Assembly (NCBI RefSeq): GCF_963678635.1
Contig: NC_087066.1
Span: 64,610,282 to 64,674,281, forward strand
Origin: Symsagittifera roscoffensis
Lineage: Eukaryota > Xenacoelomorpha > Acoela > Convolutidae
DNA: 64,000 nt
Direction: 5' to 3'
Shown: positions 25,561-36,001 of the stretch, piece after piece
Numbering within the stretch: the stretch's first letter is position 1
Layout: every line of letters starts with the position of its first letter
Notes under the pieces: model-generated
The model's input: the letters and a program-made list of their open reading frames with translations, nothing else
Told to the model about the DNA's origin: nothing
The model's database searches: none
Translations under genes and position numbers: made by a program

Positions 25561-25950
25561 AAGTATAATTGTATGTATGTAAAATGGTATGTAAGCAAGT
25601 ATAATTGTATGTATAAAAGTATAGTTGTGTGTATGCCAGTATAAATATGTATGTATAATTGTATATTTACATGTATAATTGTTTGTATGCATGTATAATT
25701 ATTTGTATGTAAAAATAATTATAGGTATGTACATGTAATTGTATGTATATATGTTTATATAATTGTAGGTACACACCTATGTAAAACTGTTTGTATGTTT
25801 TTATGATTTTTAAATTATATATAAAAAGTTTCAGTAAGTTTTTTTTCACTCATGTATGTATGTATGTTTGTATGTAAGTTAGTTTGTTTGTGTGTCGGTA
25901 TGTGTGTTTGTTAGTATGTATGCTTGTATGCATATATGTCTGTAGGTCAT

Positions 25951-26168
25951 TTTAACTTTTAAAAGTTAAAGTGGTAGACATTTTATTTTTATTCCTAGAA
26001 AATTTATGAGAAAGTACAATGACATAATGTAAAGTACTATCAAAACCCTATAAATAAGACTTTCAAATTAGAGTTTTGATAGTATTTTACATTATGTCAT
26101 TGTAATTTCTCATAAAAATCTCTAGGAAAAAAAAATTCTAACAATTTATTTTTTAAAAATTTTTATGT
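25951..26168. repeat. Palindrome in unit 1 (left arm truncated)
   Basis: Inverted arms of about 95 bp flank a loop of about 26 bp centred near 26060. The inner stem ends are CTATCAAAAC and GTTTTGATAG. The right arm continues homologous to unit 2 well past 26168, to about 26400, but its left partner is deleted here. Confidence 0.85.
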
Positions 26169-26636
26169 CAATTTTTCATTTTACTATTATTCCAATTTGT
26201 TATGGAATATGAAAAATTATGTGACTTATCTTGTAAGATGTATCTAATTTACTTATTTTTCTTAGTTGATTCTTTTCAGTTTTTTTCCTATTCTTTGTTA
26301 CATCATTGCCCATATACTGTGTTGTTAAATTACTCTGTTCTCCGAAAAAAATTTACATCGTAGTTCTTTTTAAAAAGAAGTTCATCATTTTCATCGGCTA
26401 AAATTAAAAAGGTATTTTTTATTTTTTCTATTAAAAACAAATATTCGTATTCGTATAAAAAATGTTTGTAGTTTTTTATTGATTCAGTGTTTAAAGCTGC
26501 ATAAACTCTCAAGGTGATGTACAAAAAATTCTGTTAATCAGTTCGTTGATGTTAAGATACTAAAACAATACTTCAAAACAAAGGCATATAAATAGACAAA
26601 GTGTAATTTATTTCAGCTTGTTAAAATCATAACGTC

Positions 26637-27235
26637 ATGGAGCATCTTAGAAAGTGAGTAATATGTTTGATAAAATAAATTAGTAAATATATATATATAT
26701 ATATTAATTTATATCAGTTTTCAAGGATAGTAATTTTTGGCGACAGCCATGTGAACCATATGAGAAGGTCCCGCGAAGCTCAAGTTAATATCTCGTTTAA
26801 GTCACCAGAGAATGTTCACTTTATTGGAAAACCAGGCTTATGTTCTGATATGTGGTAATAAATTTCGAGGAAATTCTGTCTGTGAATCTGTCGTTGGTAA
26901 TTATAACCATGGGCGAGAATGACGTTTCCAATCAACCAAGAAAAAATTGGATGATACAAAAAGTCCCAGCATATCGATTTAACAACATCATGATCATGCG
27001 GAAAAAACTTCTGCTACGAAATATACCAACGTTGGTAGTAGGTGTAGTCAAGAGATCAAACAAAACAACAAATGAGCGAATTGAGAAACTGAATTCTGAG
27101 TTAAGAAAGTGTCTTCAGAAAAAGTACATTAGGTTGGTCGCTAATGTTTGTCTACTAAAAGGTTTTGACGACCAAACTCATCTGGAAAGCGTAACGTATT
27201 GCCATATCTACAAACAGATAGTTTTGTTTAATTAA
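26637..27235 (+). pseudogene. SGNH-hydrolase-like gene, copy 1 (frameshifted)
   Basis: A short first exon starts at ATG 26637 and ends at a GTGAGT donor (26653/26654). An acceptor TTTTCAAG at 26725 restores frame and gives a start reading MEHLRKIVIFGDSHVNH. The four SGNH/GDSL blocks follow in order: GDS nucleophile block (near 26737), a K-PG block with the oxyanion Gly (near 26830), GEND (near 26910; Asn block, usually GxND) and a C-terminal DxxH (DDQTHLES, near 27170). The family is hydrolases and esterases with a Ser-Asp-His triad; a substrate cannot be inferred. A 2-bp insertion after the PG block (about 26849) puts a stop at 26856. The rest stays open in another frame to 27235. At about 175 residues it is compact for the family. 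CR1-like LINEs also carry SGNH domains, but no reverse transcriptase adjoins. Confidence 0.65.
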
Positions 27236-27771
27236 AAACAAAAGATATTTATTTTCAACTAAATAAGTTATTCAAAAACAAAAAAAAACAGATCAAGATC
27301 AATGTTTTTAATTATCATTTAAAGAAGCAAGTGTTTAGAATCAAACCATTTACTAGAGACCTGTGATTTTTTTTGACAAACTGCGGTTTTTAATCATTGT
27401 CAATAGCAAAAAATTGTTAAATTACAATCAAATTACATTTAACACATATGCCTAGATGTTGTCCTACACTGCGGAAACGATTGGGTCGGCTTCTGGGAGA
27501 AATATATCAACGCACACACGAAAAAATGGGCAAAATTAAAATAATTGCAAAGTGGCCTTACCGTTGTTAAAAATATGAATTTGTCAACTTTGTTTTCAGA
27601 AATTATATTTTCAATGTCATTATTTGTTGTTTAATAAAAGTAAATTGTCTCTTACATGTGAGTTTTTCCTGAAATTTGAGTATTCAATATGTTATACGAA
27701 ACTAAACATACAGGCATGAATAATTTACTTCAGAAAACATGCAAACTTTTTAAGAAGGCAAAAAAAAGCCG

Positions 27772-27880
27772 AGGAATTGTTCTCAATGCGGTCAGTTTGT
27801 CACCTCCGATGATGAGCTGTGCCGGAGTCATAAAACCCCAAAACTGGTAAAATTTTCAATAAAATCTGAAAATGAACAAC
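27772..27880 (+). other. Short Cys/His-rich frame, possible zinc finger
   Basis: Downstream of the SGNH gene, one frame reads NCSQCGQFVTSDDELCRSHK then ends within about 20 codons. The spacing is C-x2-C-x10-C-x2-H. The same peptide is kept in unit 2 (around 32235-32320). A possible upstream acceptor is weak. It could be a small zinc-binding exon of the Helentron protein or chance. Confidence 0.3.
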
Positions 27881-28655
27881 ATGCTGAGTAGTATTTATTC
27901 TCAAGTTGCGAAAACAATTATAGCAATTTTGTGTTTTACTATATATTGACATATCAATGCATAATAGGCATTTGGTTTGCGATAATGTGGTGAAAAATCT
28001 GTTCAATTTTTGAAATTGTTTCTACTCAGAGCTTTCCAACTGAGACTGATACACTGTCTTTATTTAACATTTTTAAAAAATGAAAACAAAAAAATAATTT
28101 AATGCTTCCAAACGGTTGAAGAGATAATTCCGTAAACTTAAGGTTGCAAATATTACATTCGGTCCAAAAAATGATGATTCCATGATTTATGAAGTTCTTT
28201 TTAAAAGGTCTCAATGAGCTGATATTACTGTTGGTACCAAAATCTTAAATTGTGCTCACACGATGAAATAAAACAATTTTTTTAAGAAATAGGACAGCAA
28301 ACAGTCTCTTTTAGCACGAAGCCGCTGTTTTGTAGATACTAGGTCTGGCGCAAATCATTGAGCTGGACATCATAGCTTTCTTTGACTATCGGTCGAACGA
28401 GGTCGATTCGAACAAGCATTGATGTCTGTTTCTCATGCGTACTATTCCCATCATCATCGTCTGTTCACCAGCCGAGGCTCGACTCCATGCGGAGCAAATC
28501 ATAAGTGTTCCTCACCTTCGGTGGAAGAAGAATTTTGTTTTTCCATGTTCATTGGCAAATTGATTATTTCATTGACAGTCGATTATTAAAAAATTTTAGA
28601 GGTCCGAGTACTTGTCTTGGCTCGTTAGAAGTCTTCATTTCATTGATCTGAAGAG

Positions 28656-29065
28656 TCAGGTGCGGGAAATTGAGAAGACTATATTTTGGACAAATTTGGG
28701 TATCATGCTCCGTGAAAAAAGGGTACCCAAGGATGATTGAGTTCGCTGCGTAAGCAATAGGAACTTTTTCTTGTAAATTTTTTGGGCCATCCTAAATGCA
28801 TCGGGAATTTTGATTTCGATGGAGAGGATTTGTCCACCTGCCATTTGTACTTCTTTTGAATTCGATTTCGATACTTGCAATAGGCGAAACAGCGCGTGCG
28901 TTCTTGAGTTCTTTGAAAATAGTCTTCTGCATCATTAAGTGCGCTTCGCTGAAGGCTTCGTGAGAATCGGATATGTGTATACATTAAAACTGTTCCTTCC
29001 GCTGATATGACCGCGAATAAAATAGGAATTTCATGTTCCGGTACTTCAGGTAGACTCTAAAACAC
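28656..29065 (-). other. Conserved open region in unit 2, product unknown
   Basis: Counterpart of the minus-strand frames at 24668-25060. The 74-residue peptide ending at 28656 is identical to that of unit 1. The overlapping frame differs by one residue in its shared part (Cys for Ser before FAYCKYRNR). No domain is recognised. Confidence 0.3.
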
Positions 29066-29103
29066 GCGATTTTCTTGACTTGCGTGATTAAGATGATTTG
29101 ATC

Positions 29104-29345
29104 TATGTATGTATGTATGTATGTATGTATGTATGTATGTATGTATGTATCTATGTATGTATGTATCTATGTATGTATGTATCTATGTAAGTATGTATCT
29201 ATGTATGTATGTATCTATGTATGTATGTATCTATGTATGCATGTATCTATGTGTGTATGTATGTATATATCTATGTATGTATGTATCTATGTACGTATGT
29301 ATGTATGTTTGTATGTATGTATGTATGTATCTATGTATGTATGTA
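29104..29345 (+). repeat. Tetranucleotide tract in unit 2
   Basis: ATGT array with ATCT interruptions, about half the length of the unit 1 tract, followed by the same degenerate ATGT-rich tail to about 29770. It then passes into GAATGATTGA-like decay products to about 29950. Confidence 0.95.
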
Positions 29346-30189
29346 AAAAGGTATGTAAGCAAGTATAATTGTATGTATGTAAAATGGTATGTAAGCAAGT
29401 ATAATTGTATGTATAAAAGTATAGTTGTGTAGATGCCAGTATAAATATGTATGTATAAATGTATATTTACATATATAATTGTTTGTATGCATGTATAATT
29501 ATTTGTATCTAAATATAATTATAGGTATGTACATGTAATTGTATGTATATATGTTTATATAATTGTATGAACACACTTATGTAAAACTGTTTGTATGTTT
29601 TTATGATTTTTAAAATATATCATAACTTTTTTGTATATATGTTTGTATAAAGTTAAGTAAGTTTTTTTTCACTCATGTATGTATGTATGTTTGTATGTAA
29701 GTTAGTTTGTTTGTGTGTCGGTATGTGTGTTTATTAGTATGTATGCTTGTATGCATATATGTCTGTAGGTCTGTATGAATAACTGTTTGAATGATTGATT
29801 GGATGTACGGATGAATGAATGACTTCAAAAATGAATGAATGATTGTATAAAAGACTGAGTGACTATAGGTAAGAATGATTGATTGTTTGCTTGAATGAAT
29901 AAAAAAAATGGCCGTACGATTGATGGAAAGACTTTATGAGAGATTGTAATTTGAATAATGTGGAAAACTAATTACTTGATAACATTAAAAATTGTTGTGT
30001 TACTTTTTGTTCTATGCTTTCGAATTTTCTTTCTGTATTTTTATAATAACATGACGTCCAAAGTAATACGTTGTGTTGTGTGTTTACAAATTTTTTCATC
30101 ATCAGTTTTTATTTGTATTCAATTACTTTACTTTGTGAAAGACTACTAATACTATGTTTTCTTAAATATGTTATTCTCATTTCTCAAAA

Positions 30190-30865
30190 AGCTAAAAAGT
30201 TTTTAAGAAAAATTACATTGAACTACGATGTAAATTACTTGTGGAAAACTGAGCAGCTTAAAAAGTGTATAAACAATGATGTAATCAAAAGAATAGGAAA
30301 AATATGAAAAGTATCAATCCAGAAAAATGAGTAAATAAAATATATCTTACAAGATAAGTCACATAATTTTTAATATACTATAACAAATCGGAATAAATGT
30401 AAAATGAAACATCGAAATTAAAACTTTTAAAAGTTAAAATGGTAGACATTTTATTTTTATTCCTAGAAAATTTTTGAGAAAATACAATGACATAATGTAA
30501 AGTACTATCAAAACCCTATAAATAAGACTTTCAAATTAGAGTTTTGATAGTATTTTACATTATGTCATTGTAATTTCTCATAAAATTCTCTAGGAAAAAA
30601 AATTAAATTTCTAACAATTTAACTTTTAAAAGTTTTTATGTCAATTTTTCATTTTACTATTATTCCAAATTGTTATGGAATATGAAAAAATATGTGACTT
30701 ATCATATGTGAAATATATGAGATGTATCGAATTTACTTATTTTTCTTAGTTGATTCTTTTCAGTTTTTTTCCTATTCTTTTAGTTACATCATTGCCCATA
30801 TACTGTGTTGTTAAATTACTCTGTTCTCCGAAAAAAAATTACATCGTAGTTCTTTTAAAAAAGAA
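30190..30865. repeat. Large palindrome in unit 2, arms about 320 bp
   Basis: Left arm about 30190-30514, loop 30515-30540, right arm 30541 to about 30865. Matched landmarks include CTATCAAAAC/GTTTTGATAG, AACTTTTAAAAGTT on both sides, AAGTCACATA/TATGTGACTT, CAATGATGTAA/TTACATCATTG and CTACGATGTAA/TTACATCGTAG. The arms are diverged, so it is old or evolving. Left arm (plus) and right arm (minus) each encode a related short peptide containing NYDVN before a Thr-Glu (30071-30307 plus; 26330-26524 minus in unit 1). This suggests two inverted copies of the end of one coding sequence. Confidence 0.85.
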
Positions 30866-31123
30866 TTTCATCATTTTCATCGGCTAAAATTAAAAAGGTA
30901 TTTTTTATTTTTTCTATTAAAAACAAATATTCGTATTCTACTGAAAAAGTGTTTGTAGTTTTTTATAGATTCAGTGTTTAAAGCTGCATAAACTCTCAAG
31001 GTGATGTACAAAAAATTCTGTTAATCAGTTCGTTGATGTTAAGATACTAAAACAATACTTCAAAACAAAGGCATATAAATAGACAAAATGTAATTTATTT
31101 CAGCTTGTTGAAATCATAACGTC

Positions 31124-31716
31124 GTGGAGCATCTTAGAAAGTGAGTAATATGTTTGATAAAATAAATTAGTAAAAATATATATATTTTAATTTATATCAG
31201 TTTTCAAGGATAGTAATTTTTGGCGACAGCCATGTGAACCATATGAGAAGGTCCCGCGAAGCTCAAGTTAATATCTCGTTTAAGTCACCAGAGAATGTTC
31301 ACTTTATTGGAAAACCAGGCTTATGTTCTGATGTGGTAATAAATTTCGAGTAAATTATGTCTGTGAATCTGTCGTTGGTAATTATAACCATGGGCGAGAA
31401 TGACGTTTCCAATCATCCAAGAAAAAATTGGATGATACAAAAAGCCCCAGCATATCCATTTAACAACATCATGATCATGCGGAAAAAACTTCTGCTACGA
31501 AATATACCAACGATGGTAGTAGGTGTAGTCAAGAGATCAAACAAAACAACAAATGAGCGAATTGAGAAACTGAATTCTGAGTTAAGAAAGTGTCTTCAGA
31601 AAAAGTACATTAGGTTGGGCGCTAATGTTTGTCTACTAAAAGGTTTTGACGACCAAACTCATCTGGAAAGCGTAACGTATTGCCATATCTACAAACAGAT
31701 AGTTTTTTTAAATTAA
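31124..31716 (+). pseudogene. SGNH-hydrolase-like gene, copy 2 (start lost, nonsense)
   Basis: Same exon structure as copy 1, but the start codon is GTG (31124) instead of ATG and an in-frame TAA near 31350 interrupts the reading between the PG and GEND blocks. The 2-bp insertion of copy 1 is absent here. The lesions are therefore independent and the ancestral gene was evidently open throughout. GDS, PG, GEND and DxxH blocks are all present and the downstream frame is open to 31716. Confidence 0.65.
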
Positions 31717-32929
31717 AAACAAAAGATAGTTAATTTCAACTAAATAAGTTATTCAAAAACAATAAAACAGATCAAGATCAATGTTTTTAATTATGATTTA
31801 AAGAAGCAAGTGTTCAGAATCAAACCATGTATTTGAGACCTGTGAATTTTTTTTGACAAACTGCGGTTTTTAATCATTGTCAATAGCAAAAAATTGTTAA
31901 ATTACAATCAAATTACATTTAACACATATGCCTAGATGTTGTCCTACACTGCGGAAACGATTGGGTCGGCTTCTGGGAGAAATATATCAACGCACACACG
32001 AAAAAATAGGCAAAATTAAAATAATTGCAAAGTGGCCTTACCGATGTTAAAAATATGAATTTGTCAACTTTGTTTTCAGAAATTACATTTTCAATGTCAT
32101 TATTTGTTGTTTAATAAAAGTAAATTGTCTCTTACATGTGAGTTTTTCCTGAAATTTGAGTATTCAATATGTTATACGAAACTAAACATACAGGCATGAA
32201 TATTTCAGAAAACATGCAAACTTTATAAGATGGCAAAAAAAAGCCGAGGAATTGTTCTCAATGCGGTCAGTTTGTCACCTCCGATGATGAGCTGTGCCGG
32301 AGTCATTAAACCCCAAAACTGGTAAAATTTTCAATAAAATCTGAAAATGAACAACAAATGCTGAGTAGTATTTATTTTCAAGTTGCAAAAACAATTATAG
32401 CAGTTTTGTGTTTTACTATATATTGACATATCAATGCATAATAGGCATTTGCTTTGCAATAATGTGGTGAAAAATCTGTTCAATTTTTGAAATTGTTTCT
32501 ATTCAGAGCTTTCCAACTGAGACTGATACAATGTCTTTATTTAACATTTTTAAAAATTGAAAACAAAAAAATAATTTAATGCTTCCAAACAGTTGAAGAG
32601 ATAATTCCGTAAACTTAAGGTTGCAAATATTACATTCGGTCCAAAAGATGATGATTCCATGATTTATGAAGTTCTTTTTAAAAGGTCTCAATGAGCTGAT
32701 ATTACTGTTGGTACCAAAATCTTAAATTGTGCTCACACGATGAAATAAAACAATTTTTTAAATTGATTTTGAAATCTTGAAAATTTGAACTGTTTGTTGT
32801 TTGCTGCCAATGATTCTTAATAGCTCAAGGTTTTTATTGGAAAGAAGAACATGGAAAAGCTTGTTTATCAAATTTTAAATGAAAGTTAAAAATTCTAATA
32901 AACTTTATTTTAAGGCAACAGACATCCTA

Positions 32930-33057
32930 ATGGCTCAAGGAAAAGATGATGTTTCTACTGTTCGAGAAATTGTTGCTGAAACGTCTCAACCAGCAATTAA
33001 TAGTGTTAGTGCAAGTTTTTCTAAAAAGTTTCTGTTAATTGGTTTATTTCCTTTTTA
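32930..33057 (+). other. Possible N-terminal exon of the Helentron protein
   Basis: An acceptor-like TTATTTTAAG precedes a frame with ATG at 32930 reading MAQGKDDVSTVREIVAETSQ and on to a stop near 33057. It is in the right place and orientation for the start of the transposon protein, and the composition is protein-like. Unsupported otherwise. Confidence 0.35.
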
Positions 33058-33215
33058 ACGGCAAGAAAAGTAATTGTACTACAACAGCACTCAATAAGCT
33101 TTTGAGACAATTAAATCACTTTATCACGCAGTCTTAGAATTAATAACTCTCTCAAACTAGTCAGTTAGAAAAATCCAACTGAAAACTTGTAACTTTTTCG
33201 ACACTCATAATAAGT

Positions 33216-33785
33216 TTGTCTTTAGGTGGACCAGATGTGGGATTTGAAAGAAGAACTTTCCACACATCATTCAATCGCGTTTCCAACAACTGCCTTCCTG
33301 GTTTATTGTTGCTCGTTTTAAATGTGATTTTTTCGGCAAACATCAATCTTCAATACTTTCCTATTGAGAATCTTACGTTTGTTAAGCCAAACCAAAGTGT
33401 TCCTACAAGGAAAGACGGAAATTGTTTATTCGGCTCACTCAGTGTTTTTTCTTAACAGGAACAACTGACTATTCGTATTTTATGCGCCTGCTCATTTGCG
33501 AACAATTACATGAAGCTCTTTTAAATACGGTTCATTTTTGGTCGTATAGTGAGTCCAGCAATCCCCCAAACAATTCCAATGAATACTTAATTTCGACTAA
33601 AATGACAGAGGAAGGAATTTGGGGCGGAGACATAGAATTGTGTCTTTCGTTTATTTTTCAAAGTGCAAATATGTCTTTTCGTTGAGTCAACCACGATATG
33701 GTATGTTTTCAAAAACCCTGGAGTTGAAAGCACTGTTACGTTTTTCCTACTTTTAAGAAATAATCACTTTGAACCTGTGTCAGGA
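33216..33785 (+). pseudogene. Helentron OTU protease domain (frameshifted)
   Basis: The OTU signature RKDGNCLFGSLS carries the catalytic Cys (codon 33423-33425), and the C-terminal catalytic His lies in NHFEPV (codon 33765-33767). Between them are EEGIWGGDIELCL (equivalent to the W-G-x2-E helix of OTU proteins) and ICLFVESTTIWYV. OTU enzymes are deubiquitinating cysteine proteases; their role in Helentrons is unknown. Two frameshifts break it, one at the poly-T near 33445 just after the Cys motif and one near 33665-33680. The preceding LTFVKPNQSVPTRKDG block is typical of transposon OTU domains. Confidence 0.8.
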
Positions 33786-33794
33786 ATAAGAGCA

Positions 33795-35143
33795 GAAAAA
33801 TGTCCACAAAAACGTTCATCCAGTGTCCTTATGCCTGACAATTTAAAAAGTCCATATGGAGTTTTATCTGTGAACACTGCTGAGGCATATGAATCAGATC
33901 AAAGACGGAATTTTTCTTCAAAGCAGCAGGATCTTATTTTCAATGGAGAAGTTTTAAAATCGTTCACTGTTTTGGATAATGAAAATTTTAAAGTAATTTT
34001 CCCATCCAAATTAATTGAAACATGTGATAGATGCTGTAGAAACTCAACAAAAGCGTACCCGTTGACAATTGATAAGGTGGAGTATGAAAAAATTATAAAT
34101 AAAAAATATGGAAAACGATGTAATAGATCAGAAAACAACCTGTGTCAATTGTGTTCGAAGTATGTAACGCAGATCAAATCTACTTGGAACTTTGCTTGGC
34201 CATCGGTCATTCATAGTATCCTAGTTCAATCGTCTAATGAAAACTTGCAAAAAATGTTTCAAGATTTACCAAGGACACTTCAAGAATGTTGGGGCCAAAT
34301 TGTTGAAGAATCCCAAAAATCTAAAGTTTTCCAGGACATAACACACGACAAAAAAGGTTTCACCAATTAATCGATTCATATGATTCTGAAAACTATAAAC
34401 TGGCGATGAATAATTTTTGTTTTCCTTGTGTTAGGTGTTTTTGTGGTTCCACTGAGTTCATCGATACAGTTGGAATGTTACCATTTCATCATTTACTGAA
34501 TTATTTTGATCCTAAGTTTTTATCCTTCAAAGCAAATTTGAAGAGAAACATACAAGCTATTCGACCATTTTACCTAGATGAGACCTTTTTGAAGCTTCCT
34601 TTTGAAATAAAACCAGCTGTTGCAGTGACCAAAAATGGATTAATGCTAGCAACTTGTTCTTTTCACAAAAACGGATCGAGTTTGAAATTTTTTCATGTTC
34701 CGCGACATCCTGTGACCGGAAATCTCTCTCATCCTTTCTCTGACAGATTAGCACCATTATGCTCGACACTTAGAGGAGCCACTCCATGCAGAGTTGGTGA
34801 ATTTTCCAATACCTGGACGATGTCTAAATCTTTAGGCGGACAAAAAGGAATCGGTTCACTCACAGTTCATTCTAGTAGGTCAATGGCTGTTGTTAGTGAT
34901 GTGCTCTTGCCGACAATTGAATCGACTTTTTTGAACAATAGAGCGGACTTGACTGAAACTATGAACAATTTAGCGACGGAATACAATATGGACGAACAAT
35001 TGCTTAATAGGTTTTACCATAAAGAATACGCACCAACAGAGGAACAAACATGGAAAGCTTTAAAGGCAGCTACATATGTTCCGATTAGCACAGCATTTAA
35101 AGTCAAGCAAAATCTAGACAAGGAAAACAGACGTAACAAAAAT
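33795..35143 (+). pseudogene. Helentron conserved central region
   Basis: Two adjacent frames (to 34370, then from about 34346 in another frame to 35143) are joined by a small frameshift in an ACACAC/A-run near 34340. The first has paired Cys (CDRCC, LCQLC) that could bind zinc. The second carries FCFPCVRCFCGSTEF, VGMLPFHHLL, FFHVPRHPVTGNL, DRLAPLCSTLRGATPC and AATYVPISTAFK. These match my recollection of the segment preceding Rep in animal Helentron proteins, including the VPRHP-TGNL and ATYVP words. No enzymatic function is assigned to this region. Confidence 0.7.
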
Positions 35144-35159
35144 TAGCAATAACTTTCAG

Positions 35160-36000
35160 GATTCAGTTACATACAACGATTGCGATTGCTCTCCGATGGG
35201 TAGTCAAATTGACCTACCGAATAAAATCATTTTGAAATCAGATTATTATTTGAGCTTAATAGTGACAATGTTCAAAAACATAGCGGCAATGAATGCATTA
35301 CTAATAGAAAATCATAACAAATTGGTTTCTTCACTGAAAAATTTCGTATTTAAAAAAATATCAAAAAAGAGCATGTAGATTCATTCTATCAGGAAGCGAA
35401 CTTAAAATCAGATCAAAATTTGAGACGTTCTGGAAAAAGATTACCGAAGTTTTTGATGATTGGTCTTTTGTATGTGATACTGAAACACCTGTAAACAGTC
35501 ATGAAAGTCGTGTCTTAGTTTATGTTTCCAAACGAAATTGTTCCAAAACTTGTCCAACTAGTTTCAATCAGAATTTCAAATTAGTTGCTTGGGAAAAATC
35601 ACCGGTTGCTGGTAAGTTCAATTTGAAGATGTTTCGCTACTTTCCCAGATATTCGACAGTCGAATTGGATTTTAACAACGAGAAAATTAATTACTTATCT
35701 GCTATAGACACAACGCTGTTTGAACAGCCCTGTCGGTTGCATGTTTATTTGAAATTGTCTTCAACACCGCAAGGAGTGAAGAATTTTTTAAGCGGTCAAG
35801 AAAAAATTAAATGTCCACAACATTATGTAAGTTTTTGTTGTGACTACATAGGCACAACGAAACACTGCACTATCGAGTTCTGTAATCGGAAGTCTAAGTG
35901 CGCTGCGTTGTCCTTTCAATTTCAATGTTTCCTTATGCAGTAAACATTTCACTGCTGCTAAAAATGATCCTCAGATTTTACAAAGTATAAATCTAAAGGA
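35160..36000 (+). pseudogene. Helentron pre-Rep region, Cys-rich
   Basis: Coding continues through three frames. One has VTYNDCDCSPMGSQIDLP (35166 on) to a stop at 35376, then an open frame to 35940 (FDDWSFVCDTETPVNS; KCPQHYVSFCCDYI; Cys-rich NRKSKCAAL). After that the reading frame shifts near 35935 into CSKHFTAAKND. The multiple Cys residues suggest zinc coordination. The segment bridges the conserved central region to Rep, and its lesions add to the evidence that the element is dead. Confidence 0.6.
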
Positions 36001-36001
36001 T

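Larger units (their letters stand above)
23905..28285 (+). mobile_element. Tandem unit 1 of a 4.4-kb repeat (Helentron-associated)
   Basis: This segment is repeated head-to-tail at 28286-32757, from GAAATAGGACAGCAAACAG to GAAATAAAACAATTTTTT, with scattered substitutions. In order it contains a conserved non-repetitive left part (24330-25100), a tetranucleotide tract (25110-25560), a palindrome (25951-26168), the SGNH-like gene (26637-27235) and a short Cys-rich frame (27772-27880). Unit 1 has about 390 bp (23943-24332) absent from unit 2. It lacks about 646 bp present in unit 2 (29772-30417), which removes most of its left palindrome arm. A diverged match to 24426-24597 recurs at 41843-42015 behind the Helentron helicase, which ties the unit to that element. 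Confidence 0.85.
28286..32757 (+). mobile_element. Tandem unit 2 of the 4.4-kb repeat
   Basis: This is a head-to-tail repeat of 23905-28285. The junction is CAATTTTTTTAA followed by GAAATAGGACAGC. Unit 2 keeps the full palindrome that unit 1 lost, has a shorter microsatellite and lacks 390 bp near its left end. It runs directly into the Helentron coding region, with only about 170 bp between the unit end and the first Helentron-side methionine. Unit 2 plus the Rep-helicase region can therefore be read as one longer element of about 13.5 kb, with unit 1 an internally shortened relative. Confidence 0.8.

Noticed and set aside
25110-25644. Long Met-Tyr-Val-Cys open frames
   Set aside because: They are translations of the ATGT/ATCT microsatellite, which is stop-free in all three forward frames.
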